A stretch of 64,000 nucleotides of DNA from Mucilaginibacter sp. SG564 (GTDB lineage Bacteria > Bacteroidota > Bacteroidia > Sphingobacteriales > Sphingobacteriaceae), in the NCBI RefSeq assembly GCF_013149275.1, contig NZ_JABGNA010000013.1, forward strand, positions 1 through 64,000, written 5' to 3'. Positions 24,551 through 33,750 of this stretch are shown here, piece after piece. The number at the start of each line of letters is the position of its first letter. The stretch's first letter is position 1. The translations under genes and the position numbers were made by a program. The notes under the pieces are model-generated. The model did no database searches. It saw nothing but the letters and a program-made list of their open reading frames with translations, and had not been told where the DNA came from.

Positions 24551-27367
24551 ATGCCCAAAGATAATTCCATCAAATCAATTCTCATCATCGGCTCCGGCCC
24601 TATTATTATCGGCCAGGCCTGCGAATTTGATTACGCCGGCTCACAAGCTGCCCTTTCCCTGAAAGACGAAGGTATTACCGTATCCATCATCAACAGCAAC
24701 CCTGCCACTATCATGACAGATAAGGTTATTGGCGATCATGTTTACCTGTTGCCGCTTACCTGCGCAAGTATTGAGCAAATACTTACCGAACAAAAAATTG
24801 ATGCCGTACTGCCTACTATGGGCGGCCAAACCGCGCTTAACCTTTGTATAGAGGCTGCCGAACGCGGAATTTGGGAAAAATACGGTGTAAAGATTGTTGG
24901 TGTGGATATTGCCGCCATCGAAAAAACAGAGAACCGCGAAGCTTTTCGTCAGTTAATGGTGGATATCGGTGTAGGCGTGGCTAAATCAAAAATTGCCAAC
25001 TCTTTTCTGGAAGGTAAAGAAGGCGCCCAGGAAATCGGCTTTCCGCTGGTTATCCGCCCAAGCTATACACTTGGTGGTAAAGGTGCTGGTTTTGTGCACA
25101 GAAAAGAAGATTTTGATGCCGCTTTAAGCCGTGGCCTCCAGGCATCACCAACCCACGAGGTTTTGGTGGAACAAGCTGTTTTAGGCTGGAAAGAATACGA
25201 GTTGGAGCTGTTACGTGATAATAACGATAACGTGATCATCATCTGCTCTATCGAGAACTTTGATCCGATGGGTATCCATACCGGCGACTCGATCACTGTG
25301 GCCCCGGCCATGACCCTGAGCGATCGCTGCTACCAGGAAATGCGTAACCAGGCCATCAAAATGATGCGCGCCATTGGTAATTTTGCAGGTGGTTGTAACG
25401 TACAATTTTCGGTTAACCCTGCCGATGAATCTATCATCGCCATTGAAATTAATCCGCGCGTTTCCCGCTCATCTGCCCTGGCATCAAAAGCAACCGGTTA
25501 CCCCATTGCTAAGATCGCTGCCAAACTGGCTATAGGATATAACCTTGACGAAATTGAAAACCAGATCACCAAAACCACCTCGGCTTATTTTGAGCCTACA
25601 CTGGATTATGTGATCGTGAAAATACCTCGCTGGAACTTTGATAAATTTAAAGGCGCTAACCGCGAGTTGGGTCTGCAAATGAAATCGGTAGGTGAAGTGA
25701 TGGGCATTGGCCGCAGCTTTATTGAAGCATTGCAGAAAGCGTGCCAGAGCTTAGAGATCGGCCGTGCCGGCTTAGGTGCCGACGGTCGTCAGAGCCGCAA
25801 CCTGGAAGAAATCATGCACAGTTTGGAGCATCCAAGCTGGGACAGGTTATTCCACGTATATGACGCGTTGAGCCTCGGCGTTCCGATCGAATCGGTACGT
25901 AAAGTGACCAAGATCGATCGCTGGTTCCTGAACCAGATCCAGGATGTGGTAAATCTGGAAAATGAACTGCGCCGCTATTCATTAACTAACATTCCAGAGG
26001 AGTTCCTGTATACCCTGAAACAAAAAGGTTTCTCAGATACGCAGATAGCCTACATACTGGGCAATGTAACTGAAGAGGATGTTTACCAGCGCCGCAAAGC
26101 TTTGGGCATCAAACGTGTTTACAAAATGGTGGATACCTGCGCTGCAGAGTTTCCGGCCAAAACACCATACTACTACTCTACTTACGAAGGCGAGAACGAA
26201 TCGGTATCGTCTGATAAAAAGAAAATAATTGTATTAGGCTCTGGCCCTAACCGTATTGGTCAGGGTATCGAATTTGATTACAGCTGCGTACACGGCCTGC
26301 TTGCCGCCAAAGAATCAGGTTTTGAAGCCATCATGGTTAACTGCAACCCTGAAACTGTTTCGACCGACTTTAATATGGCCGATAAGCTTTACTTTGAGCC
26401 GGTATACTGGGAGCACGTACGTGAGATCATCGAGCTGGAAAAACCATATGGTGTAATTGTGCAGCTTGGCGGACAAACAGCCTTAAAAATGGCCGAAAAA
26501 ATGCACGAGCATGGCATCCGGATCATTGGTACATCATTCAATGATATGGACATCGCTGAAGATCGCGGCCGTTTCTCAGACCTATTGAAAGATCTGGAAA
26601 TCCCTTATCCTAAATACGGTGTTGCCGAAAGCGCCGAAGAAGCACTTGAAGTAGCCCATCATGTTGGCTACCCGGTGTTGGTACGCCCAAGCTATGTATT
26701 AGGCGGACAGGGCATGAGCATCGTAATTAACGATGAAGACCTGGAAAAAGCCGTAGTTAGCCTGTTGAAAAACCTTCCGGGAAACCGTGTACTGATCGAC
26801 CACTTCCTTGATCGCGCTGCGGAAGCTGAAACTGACTCGATCAGCGATGGCGACGATGTACACATTATAGGGATGATGGAACACATCGAGCCTGCGGGTA
26901 TCCACTCAGGCGACTCATTCTCGGTATTGCCACCGTTTGACCTGTCAGACAATGTGATCAACCAGATGGAAGAATATACCGTAAAAATTGCCAAAGCGCT
27001 AAACGTACGCGGCTTGCTCAACATCCAGTTCGCGGTGAAAAATGACCAGGTATATGTGATCGAGGCAAATCCACGCGCATCACGTACTGTGCCTTTCATA
27101 GCCAAAGCTTATGATGTACCTTACATCAACATTGCCGCCAAAGTAATGCTGGGTGTTAATAAACTGAAAGATTTTACCATCGAGCGTAAACTTTGGGGCT
27201 ATGCCATCAAAGAACCTATATTCTCCTTTGATAAATTCCCTGAAGTAAATAAGGAGCTAGGCCCAGAGATGAAATCAACCGGCGAAGCTATCCGCTTTAT
27301 CCCGAATCTGCAGGATCCTTATTTCAGAGAGTTGTACAAAGAAAAATCGATGTACCTAAGCAAATAA
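24551..27367 (+). CDS. carB: Carbamoyl-phosphate synthase large chain lacking the allosteric domain
   Basis: A 938-residue cytoplasmic enzyme making carbamoyl phosphate from bicarbonate, ammonia (from the CarA subunit) and two ATP. Two homologous ATP-grasp halves are present, each opening with an 'IGSGPIIIGQACEFDYAG' or 'LGSGPNRIGQGIEFDYS' loop and carrying 'RPSYTLGGKG' / 'RPSYVLGGQG' (second half from about residue 555). The sequence stops right after 'GPEMKSTGEAI', where the family normally continues about 135 residues into the MGS-like domain that binds UMP, IMP or ornithine. No continuation exists downstream in any frame. carA is not in the window. Confidence 0.95.
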   Translation: MPKDNSIKSILIIGSGPIIIGQACEFDYAGSQAALSLKDEGITVSIINSNPATIMTDKVIGDHVYLLPLTCASIEQILTEQKIDAVLPTMGGQTALNLCIEAAERGIWEKYGVKIVGVDIAAIEKTENREAFRQLMVDIGVGVAKSKIANSFLEGKEGAQEIGFPLVIRPSYTLGGKGAGFVHRKEDFDAALSRGLQASPTHEVLVEQAVLGWKEYELELLRDNNDNVIIICSIENFDPMGIHTGDSITVAPAMTLSDRCYQEMRNQAIKMMRAIGNFAGGCNVQFSVNPADESIIAIEINPRVSRSSALASKATGYPIAKIAAKLAIGYNLDEIENQITKTTSAYFEPTLDYVIVKIPRWNFDKFKGANRELGLQMKSVGEVMGIGRSFIEALQKACQSLEIGRAGLGADGRQSRNLEEIMHSLEHPSWDRLFHVYDALSLGVPIESVRKVTKIDRWFLNQIQDVVNLENELRRYSLTNIPEEFLYTLKQKGFSDTQIAYILGNVTEEDVYQRRKALGIKRVYKMVDTCAAEFPAKTPYYYSTYEGENESVSSDKKKIIVLGSGPNRIGQGIEFDYSCVHGLLAAKESGFEAIMVNCNPETVSTDFNMADKLYFEPVYWEHVREIIELEKPYGVIVQLGGQTALKMAEKMHEHGIRIIGTSFNDMDIAEDRGRFSDLLKDLEIPYPKYGVAESAEEALEVAHHVGYPVLVRPSYVLGGQGMSIVINDEDLEKAVVSLLKNLPGNRVLIDHFLDRAAEAETDSISDGDDVHIIGMMEHIEPAGIHSGDSFSVLPPFDLSDNVINQMEEYTVKIAKALNVRGLLNIQFAVKNDQVYVIEANPRASRTVPFIAKAYDVPYINIAAKVMLGVNKLKDFTIERKLWGYAIKEPIFSFDKFPEVNKELGPEMKSTGEAIRFIPNLQDPYFRELYKEKSMYLSK

Positions 27368-27415
27368 ATTATTTAAAACATTAGATTGCGCAGGCAGTTT
27401 AATTACCGGATAACA

Positions 27416-27449
27416 TTTCCTGGCAGCCCCTCCGGCTGCCGGGAAATTA
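27416..27449 (+). terminator. Hairpin after carB
   Basis: TTTCCtGGCAGCC / GGCTGCCgGGAAA stem, 49 bases after the carB stop, with only a weak T-rich tail. Confidence 0.6.
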
Positions 27450-27472
27450 TTGTTGAACTAAGTTAGTATAGA

Positions 27473-28162
27473 TTGAAAGTTAATTCGAATAATACGCAGG
27501 CATTCAACCTCAATAATGTTGATCCTGAGGAGATAGGTGATGTTTTTGTAAAAATTGAAAGATCCTTTAATATCCGTTTAGACGACACATCCTGTAAAGA
27601 TGTAAAAACCTTCGGCAAACTTTGTGATATTGTTGTTGAGAAGGTAAAACAAACCAATAACGATAGCTGTACTACCCAGCAGGCATTTTATAAAATACGC
27701 AATGCTATTAACTCTACCATTTCTCCACCAAAAGAGTTAATAAAACCCCAAACCAAACTGGCCGACATTTTCCCCAGGGATACCCGTTTACAGGTGATCG
27801 CTGAGATTGAGCGCGAGATGGGTTTCAAGATCAATCTTTTACAGCCTAAACAGGGCGTGGTGGGCACCTTTATTTTTGTATTACTGGCATCGGCAGTTGG
27901 CTTCTTCTATCAGCCTGTAATGGCTTGTGTTGGTGCCCTGGTAGCCATGAGCGGACTGATGCTCGCGGGCAGATTTGGCAAGGAGCTTAAGGTAAAAACA
28001 CTAGGCGATCTGGCCGAGAAAGTAGCACGCGAACATTATATCAAATGCCGCCGGGATGCTTCAACCGTTAACCGTAATGAGGTATCACAAAAAATAAAGG
28101 AACTATTTACAGCCGACCTGTATCTGGAACCATCGGTATTAACCCGCGACGCTAAGTTTTAA
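27473..28162 (+). CDS. ACP-like domain fused to a membrane hairpin, function unknown
   Basis: A 229-residue protein read from a TTG start at 27473 (no ATG is available near the beginning of the homologous part). Residues about 15-60 ('DPEEIGDVFVKIERSFNIRL...FGKLCDIVVEKV') look like the first helices of an acyl-carrier-protein-like fold, and a second similar acidic segment appears near 100-125. A hydrophobic stretch of about 40 residues (about 130-170) forms two helices, followed by a basic C-terminal tail. The usual Asp-Ser phosphopantetheine site is not evident. No function assigned; it follows carB with its own terminator. Confidence 0.6.
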   Translation: MKVNSNNTQAFNLNNVDPEEIGDVFVKIERSFNIRLDDTSCKDVKTFGKLCDIVVEKVKQTNNDSCTTQQAFYKIRNAINSTISPPKELIKPQTKLADIFPRDTRLQVIAEIEREMGFKINLLQPKQGVVGTFIFVLLASAVGFFYQPVMACVGALVAMSGLMLAGRFGKELKVKTLGDLAEKVAREHYIKCRRDASTVNRNEVSQKIKELFTADLYLEPSVLTRDAKF

Positions 28163-28183
28163 ACAGCAGTAAAATAATTTCTT

Positions 28184-28226
28184 AAAATAAAAGGGAATCC
28201 ATACCTAATGGATTCCCTTTTATTTT
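28184..28226 (+). terminator. Terminator after the ACP-like gene
   Basis: Long perfect stem AAAATAAAAGGGAATCCAT with its complement, five-base loop, T-rich end. Confidence 0.9.
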
Positions 28227-28269
28227 AAGGCACTATATTGGCTCTGCAAAAGAACCTGAGTGAACAGAA

Positions 28270-28390
28270 TTCCGAAGCAGGCGCCTATTTTGGTAAAAAA
28301 GTGGGTTTACATGGTTTACACTTTTTATGGGTTAAAATTAATATATTTATCTTACAATCAAATAGTTAAGTAAATTTTTACGGCATATTT
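28270..28390 (+). repeat. Dispersed element D, copy 2
   Basis: Contains at 28296-28326 the exact reverse complement of 11680-11710 and flanking similarity on both sides, ending near 'atttggcc'. Non-coding. With the heptad palindrome after it, this fills the gap 28163-28544. Confidence 0.65.
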
Positions 28391-28446
28391 GGCCAAAACA
28401 TGTTAACCATCTTTTGTCATTAAATAATGGCTTATGAAGTATTAAA

Positions 28447-28500
28447 TATCGGGCATCGAATAATGATTTCGATATTGGAAATTCATTATTCGATATTATT
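28447..28500. repeat. Heptad-phased AT-rich palindrome
   Basis: TCGAATAATGA (28456-28466) pairs with TCATTATTCGA (28483-28493); the right arm reads as heptamers ATTCATT, ATTCGAT. Directly after it, 28513-28540 holds 'ccccctccggggggttaggggg', a G/C palindrome of the same kind as the one inside radA. Confidence 0.65.
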
Positions 28501-28544
28501 CCCCTGATAAAGATCAAATTCCCCCTCCGGGGGGTTAGGGGGCC

Positions 28545-29009
28545 TCACTTAGCCACCTGCAAACCCTTCACCTCAAAAGTTACTTTTCTTTTAGTATCCG
28601 TTTTTACCTGATGCTGTTTCTTGCCGGTAACCGTATCACCGGCCAGGTGCTGAAGATCGTCGGCAATGAATTGTTTTTGGGCCACACCTTCAATGATCAC
28701 CGTACGTCCGGCTAAATTACCCGGAATATTGATATTGTAATCTTTAAAATGCGCCGCTATAACTTTGCCACTACCGGCATCCAGCTCAAACCAGCCTCCC
28801 TTTTCATGGATCACCTTAATTACGCGCCCCTCAATAGTGGTACTGATCCTGGTCTTCTTTCCCATAAAAGTTTCCAGTTTAGTGGCGCTCATCATAGCCA
28901 GTGTATCTGGTTTTTTGCCATAAACCATGCCGTGAGGCAGCGGAGTATGTTGCTGTGCAAAAACAACGGTCGAAAGTAAAAGAGCGATTAGCAATACGGA
29001 GGATTTCAT
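28545..29009 (-). CDS. DUF4920 exported protein
   Basis: A 154-residue protein with a signal peptide cut after 'VVFAQ' (about 19). The body matches DUF4920 in order: 'HGMVYGKKPD', 'TTIEGRVIKVIHEKGGWFELDAG', 'VIAAHFKDYNINIPGNLAGRTVIIEGVA' region and a C-terminal 'VTFEVKGLQV'. The fold is probably an OB-like barrel; one Cys seen in many family members (KGCW) is Gly here (KGGW). Periplasmic, function unknown. Confidence 0.75.
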   Translation of the reverse strand: MKSSVLLIALLLSTVVFAQQHTPLPHGMVYGKKPDTLAMMSATKLETFMGKKTRISTTIEGRVIKVIHEKGGWFELDAGSGKVIAAHFKDYNINIPGNLAGRTVIIEGVAQKQFIADDLQHLAGDTVTGKKQHQVKTDTKRKVTFEVKGLQVAK

Positions 29010-29261
29010 GCTTATTGTTTTTTGAATTGTAACAATTATATAAGCAAAATGTTATACCTCCTGTTAATACCCCTCTTCTTCATACTATCCTCATTCAAAA
29101 ACATCTATTTAGAGGCTGCAAAAGGCATTTTCAGACTATAATAAAGGCTTTTAATGCCATTTGTTAAGATATGTTAAAACCCATGTTGCTAAATAATATG
29201 CAGCAACGTATAGAGTTAATAAAGTGCTTAATAACATACTTATTACTTAATCTATTAACAC

Positions 29262-30644
29262 ATGAACAAAACCTTAACTAGATCCTTCTTTTTTGCTGCC
29301 TGCTTGCTGTCGGTTTTTTTAACAATTGCCGGATGCACTAAAGGTACCTCAAGTACACCCGGAACACCGCCAACTTTAGTAACAATGGATGTAAGCACTA
29401 CCGCCAGCGGAACGGGAGCATATAGCGGCGGATTGATCACAACAACCTTAACCGAAACTCTGAGCGGGCTTGGCGTATGTTGGAGCTCAAGTAATCAAAA
29501 TCCAACCACTGCTGATTCTAAAACCACCGACACGGCTACCGTGATGAGCTATGCGAGCAAAATAACCGGTTTAACGCCCAAAACAACCTATTATTTGAGG
29601 GCCTATGCCATCAGTGCTTCCGGAACTTCATACGGCAATACCATACAATTTACCACCGGTGCTGATCTATCTGGATTGGGCGGTACAGTAAGCACTGTGG
29701 CCGGTAGCGCGACTACCGGATTTGCCGACGGGACCGGCTCAAGCGCGGTGTTTGACAGTCCGCAGGGTTTAACTATTGATGCCTCAGGCAATATCTATGT
29801 AGCCGACTCCTTTAATAGTGCCATCAGAAAAGTTACGCCATCGGGCGTGGTAACAACCGTATCAGGCACGGGCAGTATCGGTTATATTGACGGACCGGTT
29901 GCCAGCGCTAAATTTTATGCTCCTCAAAGCCTGGTGGCCGATGCAGCAGGCAATATTTATGTAGCTGATTTTGGCAATAACATGATCCGCAAGATCTCTG
30001 CCAACGGCACGGTAAGTACCCTTGCTGGAAGCGGTGATGCCGGCTATGCCGATGGCACAGGAAACAAAGCCACATTTAACAGCCCACGTGGCCTGGCACT
30101 GGATGCACAGGGTAATCTATATGTGGCCGATCAGGGTAATAACCTTATTCGCAAGGTTACCGCAGCGGGTGTGGTAACTACTATTGCAGGCAAAACAACG
30201 GCTGGCTATGTAGATAACGCGACAGCTACAACCGCGCAATTCAATCAGCCAAATGGCATTGCATTGGATGCCCAGGGCAACATTTATGTAGCCGATCTGC
30301 AAAACTATGCCATCCGTAAAATCACCTCAGCCGGGGTAGTAACCACCGTTGTTGGCGGTCTTAAATTATCTACCCTGATCAGTAATCCTGGAGCCCTTAC
30401 TTTTGATGCTAAAGGGAACTTATTTATCAGCGATCAAAATGGCCGCGTGTTAGAACTAACTGCCAGTAAAGTTTTGCTTTCATTAGCCGGGAAAACAGCG
30501 ACCGCGGGCTTTACGGATGGACAAGGCACCAGTGCTCTATTTAACGCGCCACAAGGTCTTGTAGCCGATGCCAGCGGGAATATCTGGATAGCAGACAGCA
30601 ACAATAACAGCATACGTAAGCTTGTTCCACCATCGGGAATATAA
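29262..30644 (+). CDS. NHL-repeat lipoprotein
   Basis: A 460-residue exported lipoprotein; the leader ends in IAGC with Cys25 lipidated. Residues about 35-135 form a fibronectin-III/IPT-like domain ('GLTPKTTYYLRAYAISASG'). From about 140 there are six NHL repeats of 50-55 residues, each with 'GLALDAQGNLYVADQGNN' followed by 'IRKVT', closing a six-bladed propeller. Such proteins act as binding scaffolds on the cell surface; ligand is unknown. It is monocistronic and flanked by a heptad palindrome at its 3' side. Confidence 0.85.
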   Translation: MNKTLTRSFFFAACLLSVFLTIAGCTKGTSSTPGTPPTLVTMDVSTTASGTGAYSGGLITTTLTETLSGLGVCWSSSNQNPTTADSKTTDTATVMSYASKITGLTPKTTYYLRAYAISASGTSYGNTIQFTTGADLSGLGGTVSTVAGSATTGFADGTGSSAVFDSPQGLTIDASGNIYVADSFNSAIRKVTPSGVVTTVSGTGSIGYIDGPVASAKFYAPQSLVADAAGNIYVADFGNNMIRKISANGTVSTLAGSGDAGYADGTGNKATFNSPRGLALDAQGNLYVADQGNNLIRKVTAAGVVTTIAGKTTAGYVDNATATTAQFNQPNGIALDAQGNIYVADLQNYAIRKITSAGVVTTVVGGLKLSTLISNPGALTFDAKGNLFISDQNGRVLELTASKVLLSLAGKTATAGFTDGQGTSALFNAPQGLVADASGNIWIADSNNNSIRKLVPPSGI

Positions 30645-30661
30645 TTTGGGGGGTTATAGAA

Positions 30662-30844
30662 CTAAGGGCCTATTGGATTTTAGGGACGAAAGATAAAGGA
30701 CGAAGGGATAAAAGGATTTTAATCATCCTTGTTCTTTCGTCCTTTATTAGTATATAAGGATAACGGATATTTTATCTTTCCATTCTGTCGTTCAGTCCCC
30801 TTATCTCAAAGTCCAATAGTCCCTTTGTCTAAAAAGTCCAAAAA
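30662..30844. repeat. Heptad-phased palindrome between the NHL gene and radA
   Basis: Left arm 30683-30717 reads as five purine-rich heptamers (types GGGACGA, AAGATAA); 30725-30745 reads as complementary ones (ATCCTTG, TTCTTTC), and a second outer pair links 'ctattggatttt' (30670) with 'aagtccaatag' (30810). It fills the gap between the convergent genes. Confidence 0.7.
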
Positions 30845-32302
30845 TCATCCAAAAAGCTGGCTGAACACTTCTTCAATACTGCTTACTATTTTTATATCGA
30901 TATCATAGCGCGACAGGTCCATCCGTTTTTTATCCTGCCCCGCCGATGGAAGGTTATATTTGGATATAAATATCTGGTTAAAGCCCAGTTTTTGAGCTTC
31001 GGCAATACGTTGTTCTACCCGGTTAACAGCTCTTATTTCGCCGGATAAACCTATCTCACCAGCGAAACAGGTTTTGAATGGTATAGGCATATCCTCATGC
31101 GATGATATGATAGCTGCTGCTAAACCCAGATCGATGGCCGGATCTTCAACCCTGATGCCGCCGGTAATATTTAAAAACACATCTTTAGCCCCTAATCTGA
31201 ATCCACAACGTTTTTCCAACACGGCCAGCAACATGCTCATGCGTTTGGTATCAAAGCCTGTGGCCGTACGCTGTGGTGTGCCATAGGCCGATGTACTTAC
31301 CAGGGCCTGTGTTTCTATCAGCATAGGGCGCATACCCTCCAAGGTGGCAGATATGGTGATGCCGCTCAAGGGTTCATCCCGTTGCGATAATAGTATTTCT
31401 GACGGGTTGGAAACTTCTCTGAGCCCTTCGCCCAGCATTTCATATATACCCAATTCCGATGCCGAACCAAACCGGTTTTTAACCGTGCGTAATATGCGGT
31501 AAACATGGTGCCTGTCGCCTTCAAACTGTAAAACGGTATCGACCATATGCTCCAGTATTTTAGGGCCTGCAATCATCCCATCTTTGGTGATATGACCTAT
31601 CAGGAATACTGGGGTCGATGTTTCCTTAGCAAAGCGCAGCATCTCGGCAGTACACTCCCGTACTTGTGATACACTGCCAGGGGTTGATTCGATATGTGAG
31701 GAATGAAGCGTCTGTATAGAATCAATCACGACCAGGTCGGGTTCCAGGGCCTCTATTTGCTTAAAGATGTTTTGGGTTGATGTTTCACAAAGCACATAAC
31801 AGGCTCCCTCGGCCCCTGAAGGCGAAGTTTCATTATGCGCAGTGCTTATAACTCCCCCTTCAGGGGGCAGGGGGGATAACCTCTCCGCCCGCATTTTTAT
31901 CTGCCGTTCACTTTCCTCGCCCGATACATAAAGTACTTTCAGATTGGGCATATTAAGCGCCAGCTGCAACATCAGCGTTGATTTGCCAATACCCGGCTCA
32001 CCGCCAATAAGCACCAACGAGCCTGCTACTATACCGCCACCCAACACCCGGTTAAATTCTTTATCGGGCGTTTGCATGCGGTGTTCTTCGCTAAAAGTAA
32101 TATCGGCCACCTGCACCGGCTTATTGGCCCGTTGCTGCGTATTAGAGGTAACTTTCCAGGTAGGTACAGATGCCGAGTTGCCCTTATCAATGATCTCTTC
32201 AACAAAAGTATTCCATTGTTGGCATGAAGGGCATTTGCCCAGCCATTTAGCCGATTCAAAGCCACAGCTTTGACAAAAGTACGCGATCTTGGTTTTAGCC
32301 AT
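30845..32302 (-). CDS. radA: DNA repair protein RadA with an in-frame palindrome insertion
   Basis: A 485-residue RecA-like ATPase that processes branched recombination intermediates. N-terminal C4 zinc finger 'CQSCGFESAKWLGKCPSC' (10-27), Walker A 'GGEPGIGKSTL' (100-110), the RadA-specific 'KNRFGS' motif and a C-terminal Lon-like domain ending 'SSIEEVFSQLFG' are all present. Residues about 143-167, between 'MRAERL' and 'CYVLCETST', are longer than in the family and are encoded by a GC-rich palindromic repeat (31802-31876). The frame stays open, so the protein is probably still functional. Confidence 0.93.
   Translation of the reverse strand: MAKTKIAYFCQSCGFESAKWLGKCPSCQQWNTFVEEIIDKGNSASVPTWKVTSNTQQRANKPVQVADITFSEEHRMQTPDKEFNRVLGGGIVAGSLVLIGGEPGIGKSTLMLQLALNMPNLKVLYVSGEESERQIKMRAERLSPLPPEGGVISTAHNETSPSGAEGACYVLCETSTQNIFKQIEALEPDLVVIDSIQTLHSSHIESTPGSVSQVRECTAEMLRFAKETSTPVFLIGHITKDGMIAGPKILEHMVDTVLQFEGDRHHVYRILRTVKNRFGSASELGIYEMLGEGLREVSNPSEILLSQRDEPLSGITISATLEGMRPMLIETQALVSTSAYGTPQRTATGFDTKRMSMLLAVLEKRCGFRLGAKDVFLNITGGIRVEDPAIDLGLAAAIISSHEDMPIPFKTCFAGEIGLSGEIRAVNRVEQRIAEAQKLGFNQIFISKYNLPSAGQDKKRMDLSRYDIDIKIVSSIEEVFSQLFG
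31802..31876. repeat. GC-rich palindromic repeat inside radA
   Basis: The 75 bases encode 25 residues (from 'SPLPPEGG' to 'SPSGAEGA'). The ends 'GCCCCTGAAGG' and 'CCCCCTTCAGGGGG' are complementary, and the inner part 'ccccttcagggggcagggggg' (positions 31854-31874) resembles the free-standing palindrome at 28513-28540 ('ccccctccggggggttaggggg'). The position is a surface loop between two conserved motifs of the ATPase core. Confidence 0.75.
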
Positions 32303-32310
32303 GTTTCAGA

Positions 32311-32326
32311 TATACAAATTTGTATA
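32311..32326. promoter_or_regulatory. Perfect 16-bp palindrome in the radA promoter region
   Basis: TATACAAATTTGTATA lies 9 to 24 bases upstream of the radA start. It could be an operator; it also contains TTTG on both strands, so it overlaps possible promoter elements. Confidence 0.55.
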
Positions 32327-32535
32327 CGCAAATATGCTGAATTAAATAATAAATATTACTAATTTATTTAGCATTTTCAATTAAAGCAATACATAGCCTC
32401 TGTACATTTTTGCATCGGATATAAAAGCCTAATAGAAACATTAAGCTACCTTTTGGCGTATACGACACTGTTTCCTGCCAAACTAATGTTCATGATACTG
32501 ATGAATGGCTTTTGAATTGATATAACTAAACCTGT

Positions 32536-33648
32536 ATGAATAAAACTTTATTTTTTGCCATTATTGGCTTTCTATTTTTCAACATTTCTTCTAAAGCCCA
32601 GGATACAGGAAACAGTATTGAAATAAGCGGCACCGGCGGTATCAAAATATTCACACCCGAGAAAAACACCCTCAACGGCCCCCTTTTTGGTGGCGAACTG
32701 GCCTATCATATTAACATGGCCGATAATAAACGAGATTTCATCCGGATACTGAATATCAAAAGTATCGACGCTGTATTTTCTTACCGTAATATGAGCGGGG
32801 TGATATTAAATCATGATCAAAGCACCAAAGGAGTTATCGGCAATACCTATGCTGTACTCGGCCGTTTAGAAATTGGCCTGCTCAAGATTGATCGTACCGA
32901 GCTGTTACTTACTCCCGGCTTCGGTTTTTTATATGCCTCCGAAACTCATGTTACCAATAGTCAAAATATTATCATAGGCAGCCACATCAACCTTGCGGCA
33001 CAGGTGGGCCTTAAAGTATTTACACCCATAACCCAATCAACTGGCATACAGGTAGGCGCGGAGGTGTTTCATTATTCAAACGGCGCCGCTAAGTTGCCTA
33101 ATAACGGGATAAATGCGTTTGCGTATACACTGGGGCTGGTACAAAAGATAAACCAGGATGGTCCTTCCACATTTTACGAGCCAGAAACCGACGATAAGCA
33201 CTCCTTTGAATTCGGCATCAATGTAGGCCGGCGTGGGAGTAAATACTCGGACCAGGGACTTTATAAAACCGGGTTTTATGCCGGCTATAATTATAAATTT
33301 AACCCGGTATTGAGCATGAAGATCGGTACCGACGCGGTTTACTATAACACGGCTTTCAATACCACTAATTTGCAAGATGCTTTGAATACTTTTCAGAGCA
33401 AAGCTACGTCATATGATCGCTGGCGGGTTGGTATATCAGCCGGGCCGGATATATGGCTGGGTAAATTTGCTGTAATGACCGGTTATGGTTATTATGTGCA
33501 TTATCATAGTTACTTCCCGGTTAAAACCTATTGGACCGCTGGCTTAAAATATTACATAACACCATACCTGGCTATACAAGCCAAAGGCTATATCCATAAT
33601 ACCGAGGCTGATTTTGTTGGTTACGGTGTACAATTCAGGATACGCTAA
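32536..33648 (+). CDS. PagL-like lipid A 3-O-deacylase / acyloxyacyl hydrolase
   Basis: A 370-residue outer-membrane beta-barrel protein with a signal peptide cut after 'SSKAQ' (about 22). The segment 'GAEVFHYSNGAAKLPNNGIN' has the catalytic His-x-Ser-Asn and the P-N-x-G-x-N pattern of the PagL family, which removes the 3-O acyl chain from lipid A. The C-terminal half (about 215-370) adds another series of amphipathic strands, so the protein is about twice the length of classical PagL, as is common in Bacteroidetes. It is a single gene with its own terminator. Confidence 0.72.
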   Translation: MNKTLFFAIIGFLFFNISSKAQDTGNSIEISGTGGIKIFTPEKNTLNGPLFGGELAYHINMADNKRDFIRILNIKSIDAVFSYRNMSGVILNHDQSTKGVIGNTYAVLGRLEIGLLKIDRTELLLTPGFGFLYASETHVTNSQNIIIGSHINLAAQVGLKVFTPITQSTGIQVGAEVFHYSNGAAKLPNNGINAFAYTLGLVQKINQDGPSTFYEPETDDKHSFEFGINVGRRGSKYSDQGLYKTGFYAGYNYKFNPVLSMKIGTDAVYYNTAFNTTNLQDALNTFQSKATSYDRWRVGISAGPDIWLGKFAVMTGYGYYVHYHSYFPVKTYWTAGLKYYITPYLAIQAKGYIHNTEADFVGYGVQFRIR

Positions 33649-33684
33649 AGTTAAACAAGAGGTTATATTCAAAAAGGTTAAAAC

Positions 33685-33722
33685 AAAAAAATGCAGATGC
33701 TTTATCAACATCTGCATTTTTA
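33685..33722 (+). terminator. Terminator between the PagL-like gene and rng
   Basis: AAAAATGCAGATG / CATCTGCATTTTT stem with a nine-base loop; symmetric, between convergent genes. Confidence 0.9.
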
Positions 33723-33750
33723 AAATCTGCGGAAGTGCAGATCAATCTCT

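Noticed and set aside
27368..27472. Frameshifted C-terminal domain of CarB
   Set aside because: No frame downstream encodes MGS-domain-like sequence; the short form looks genuine.
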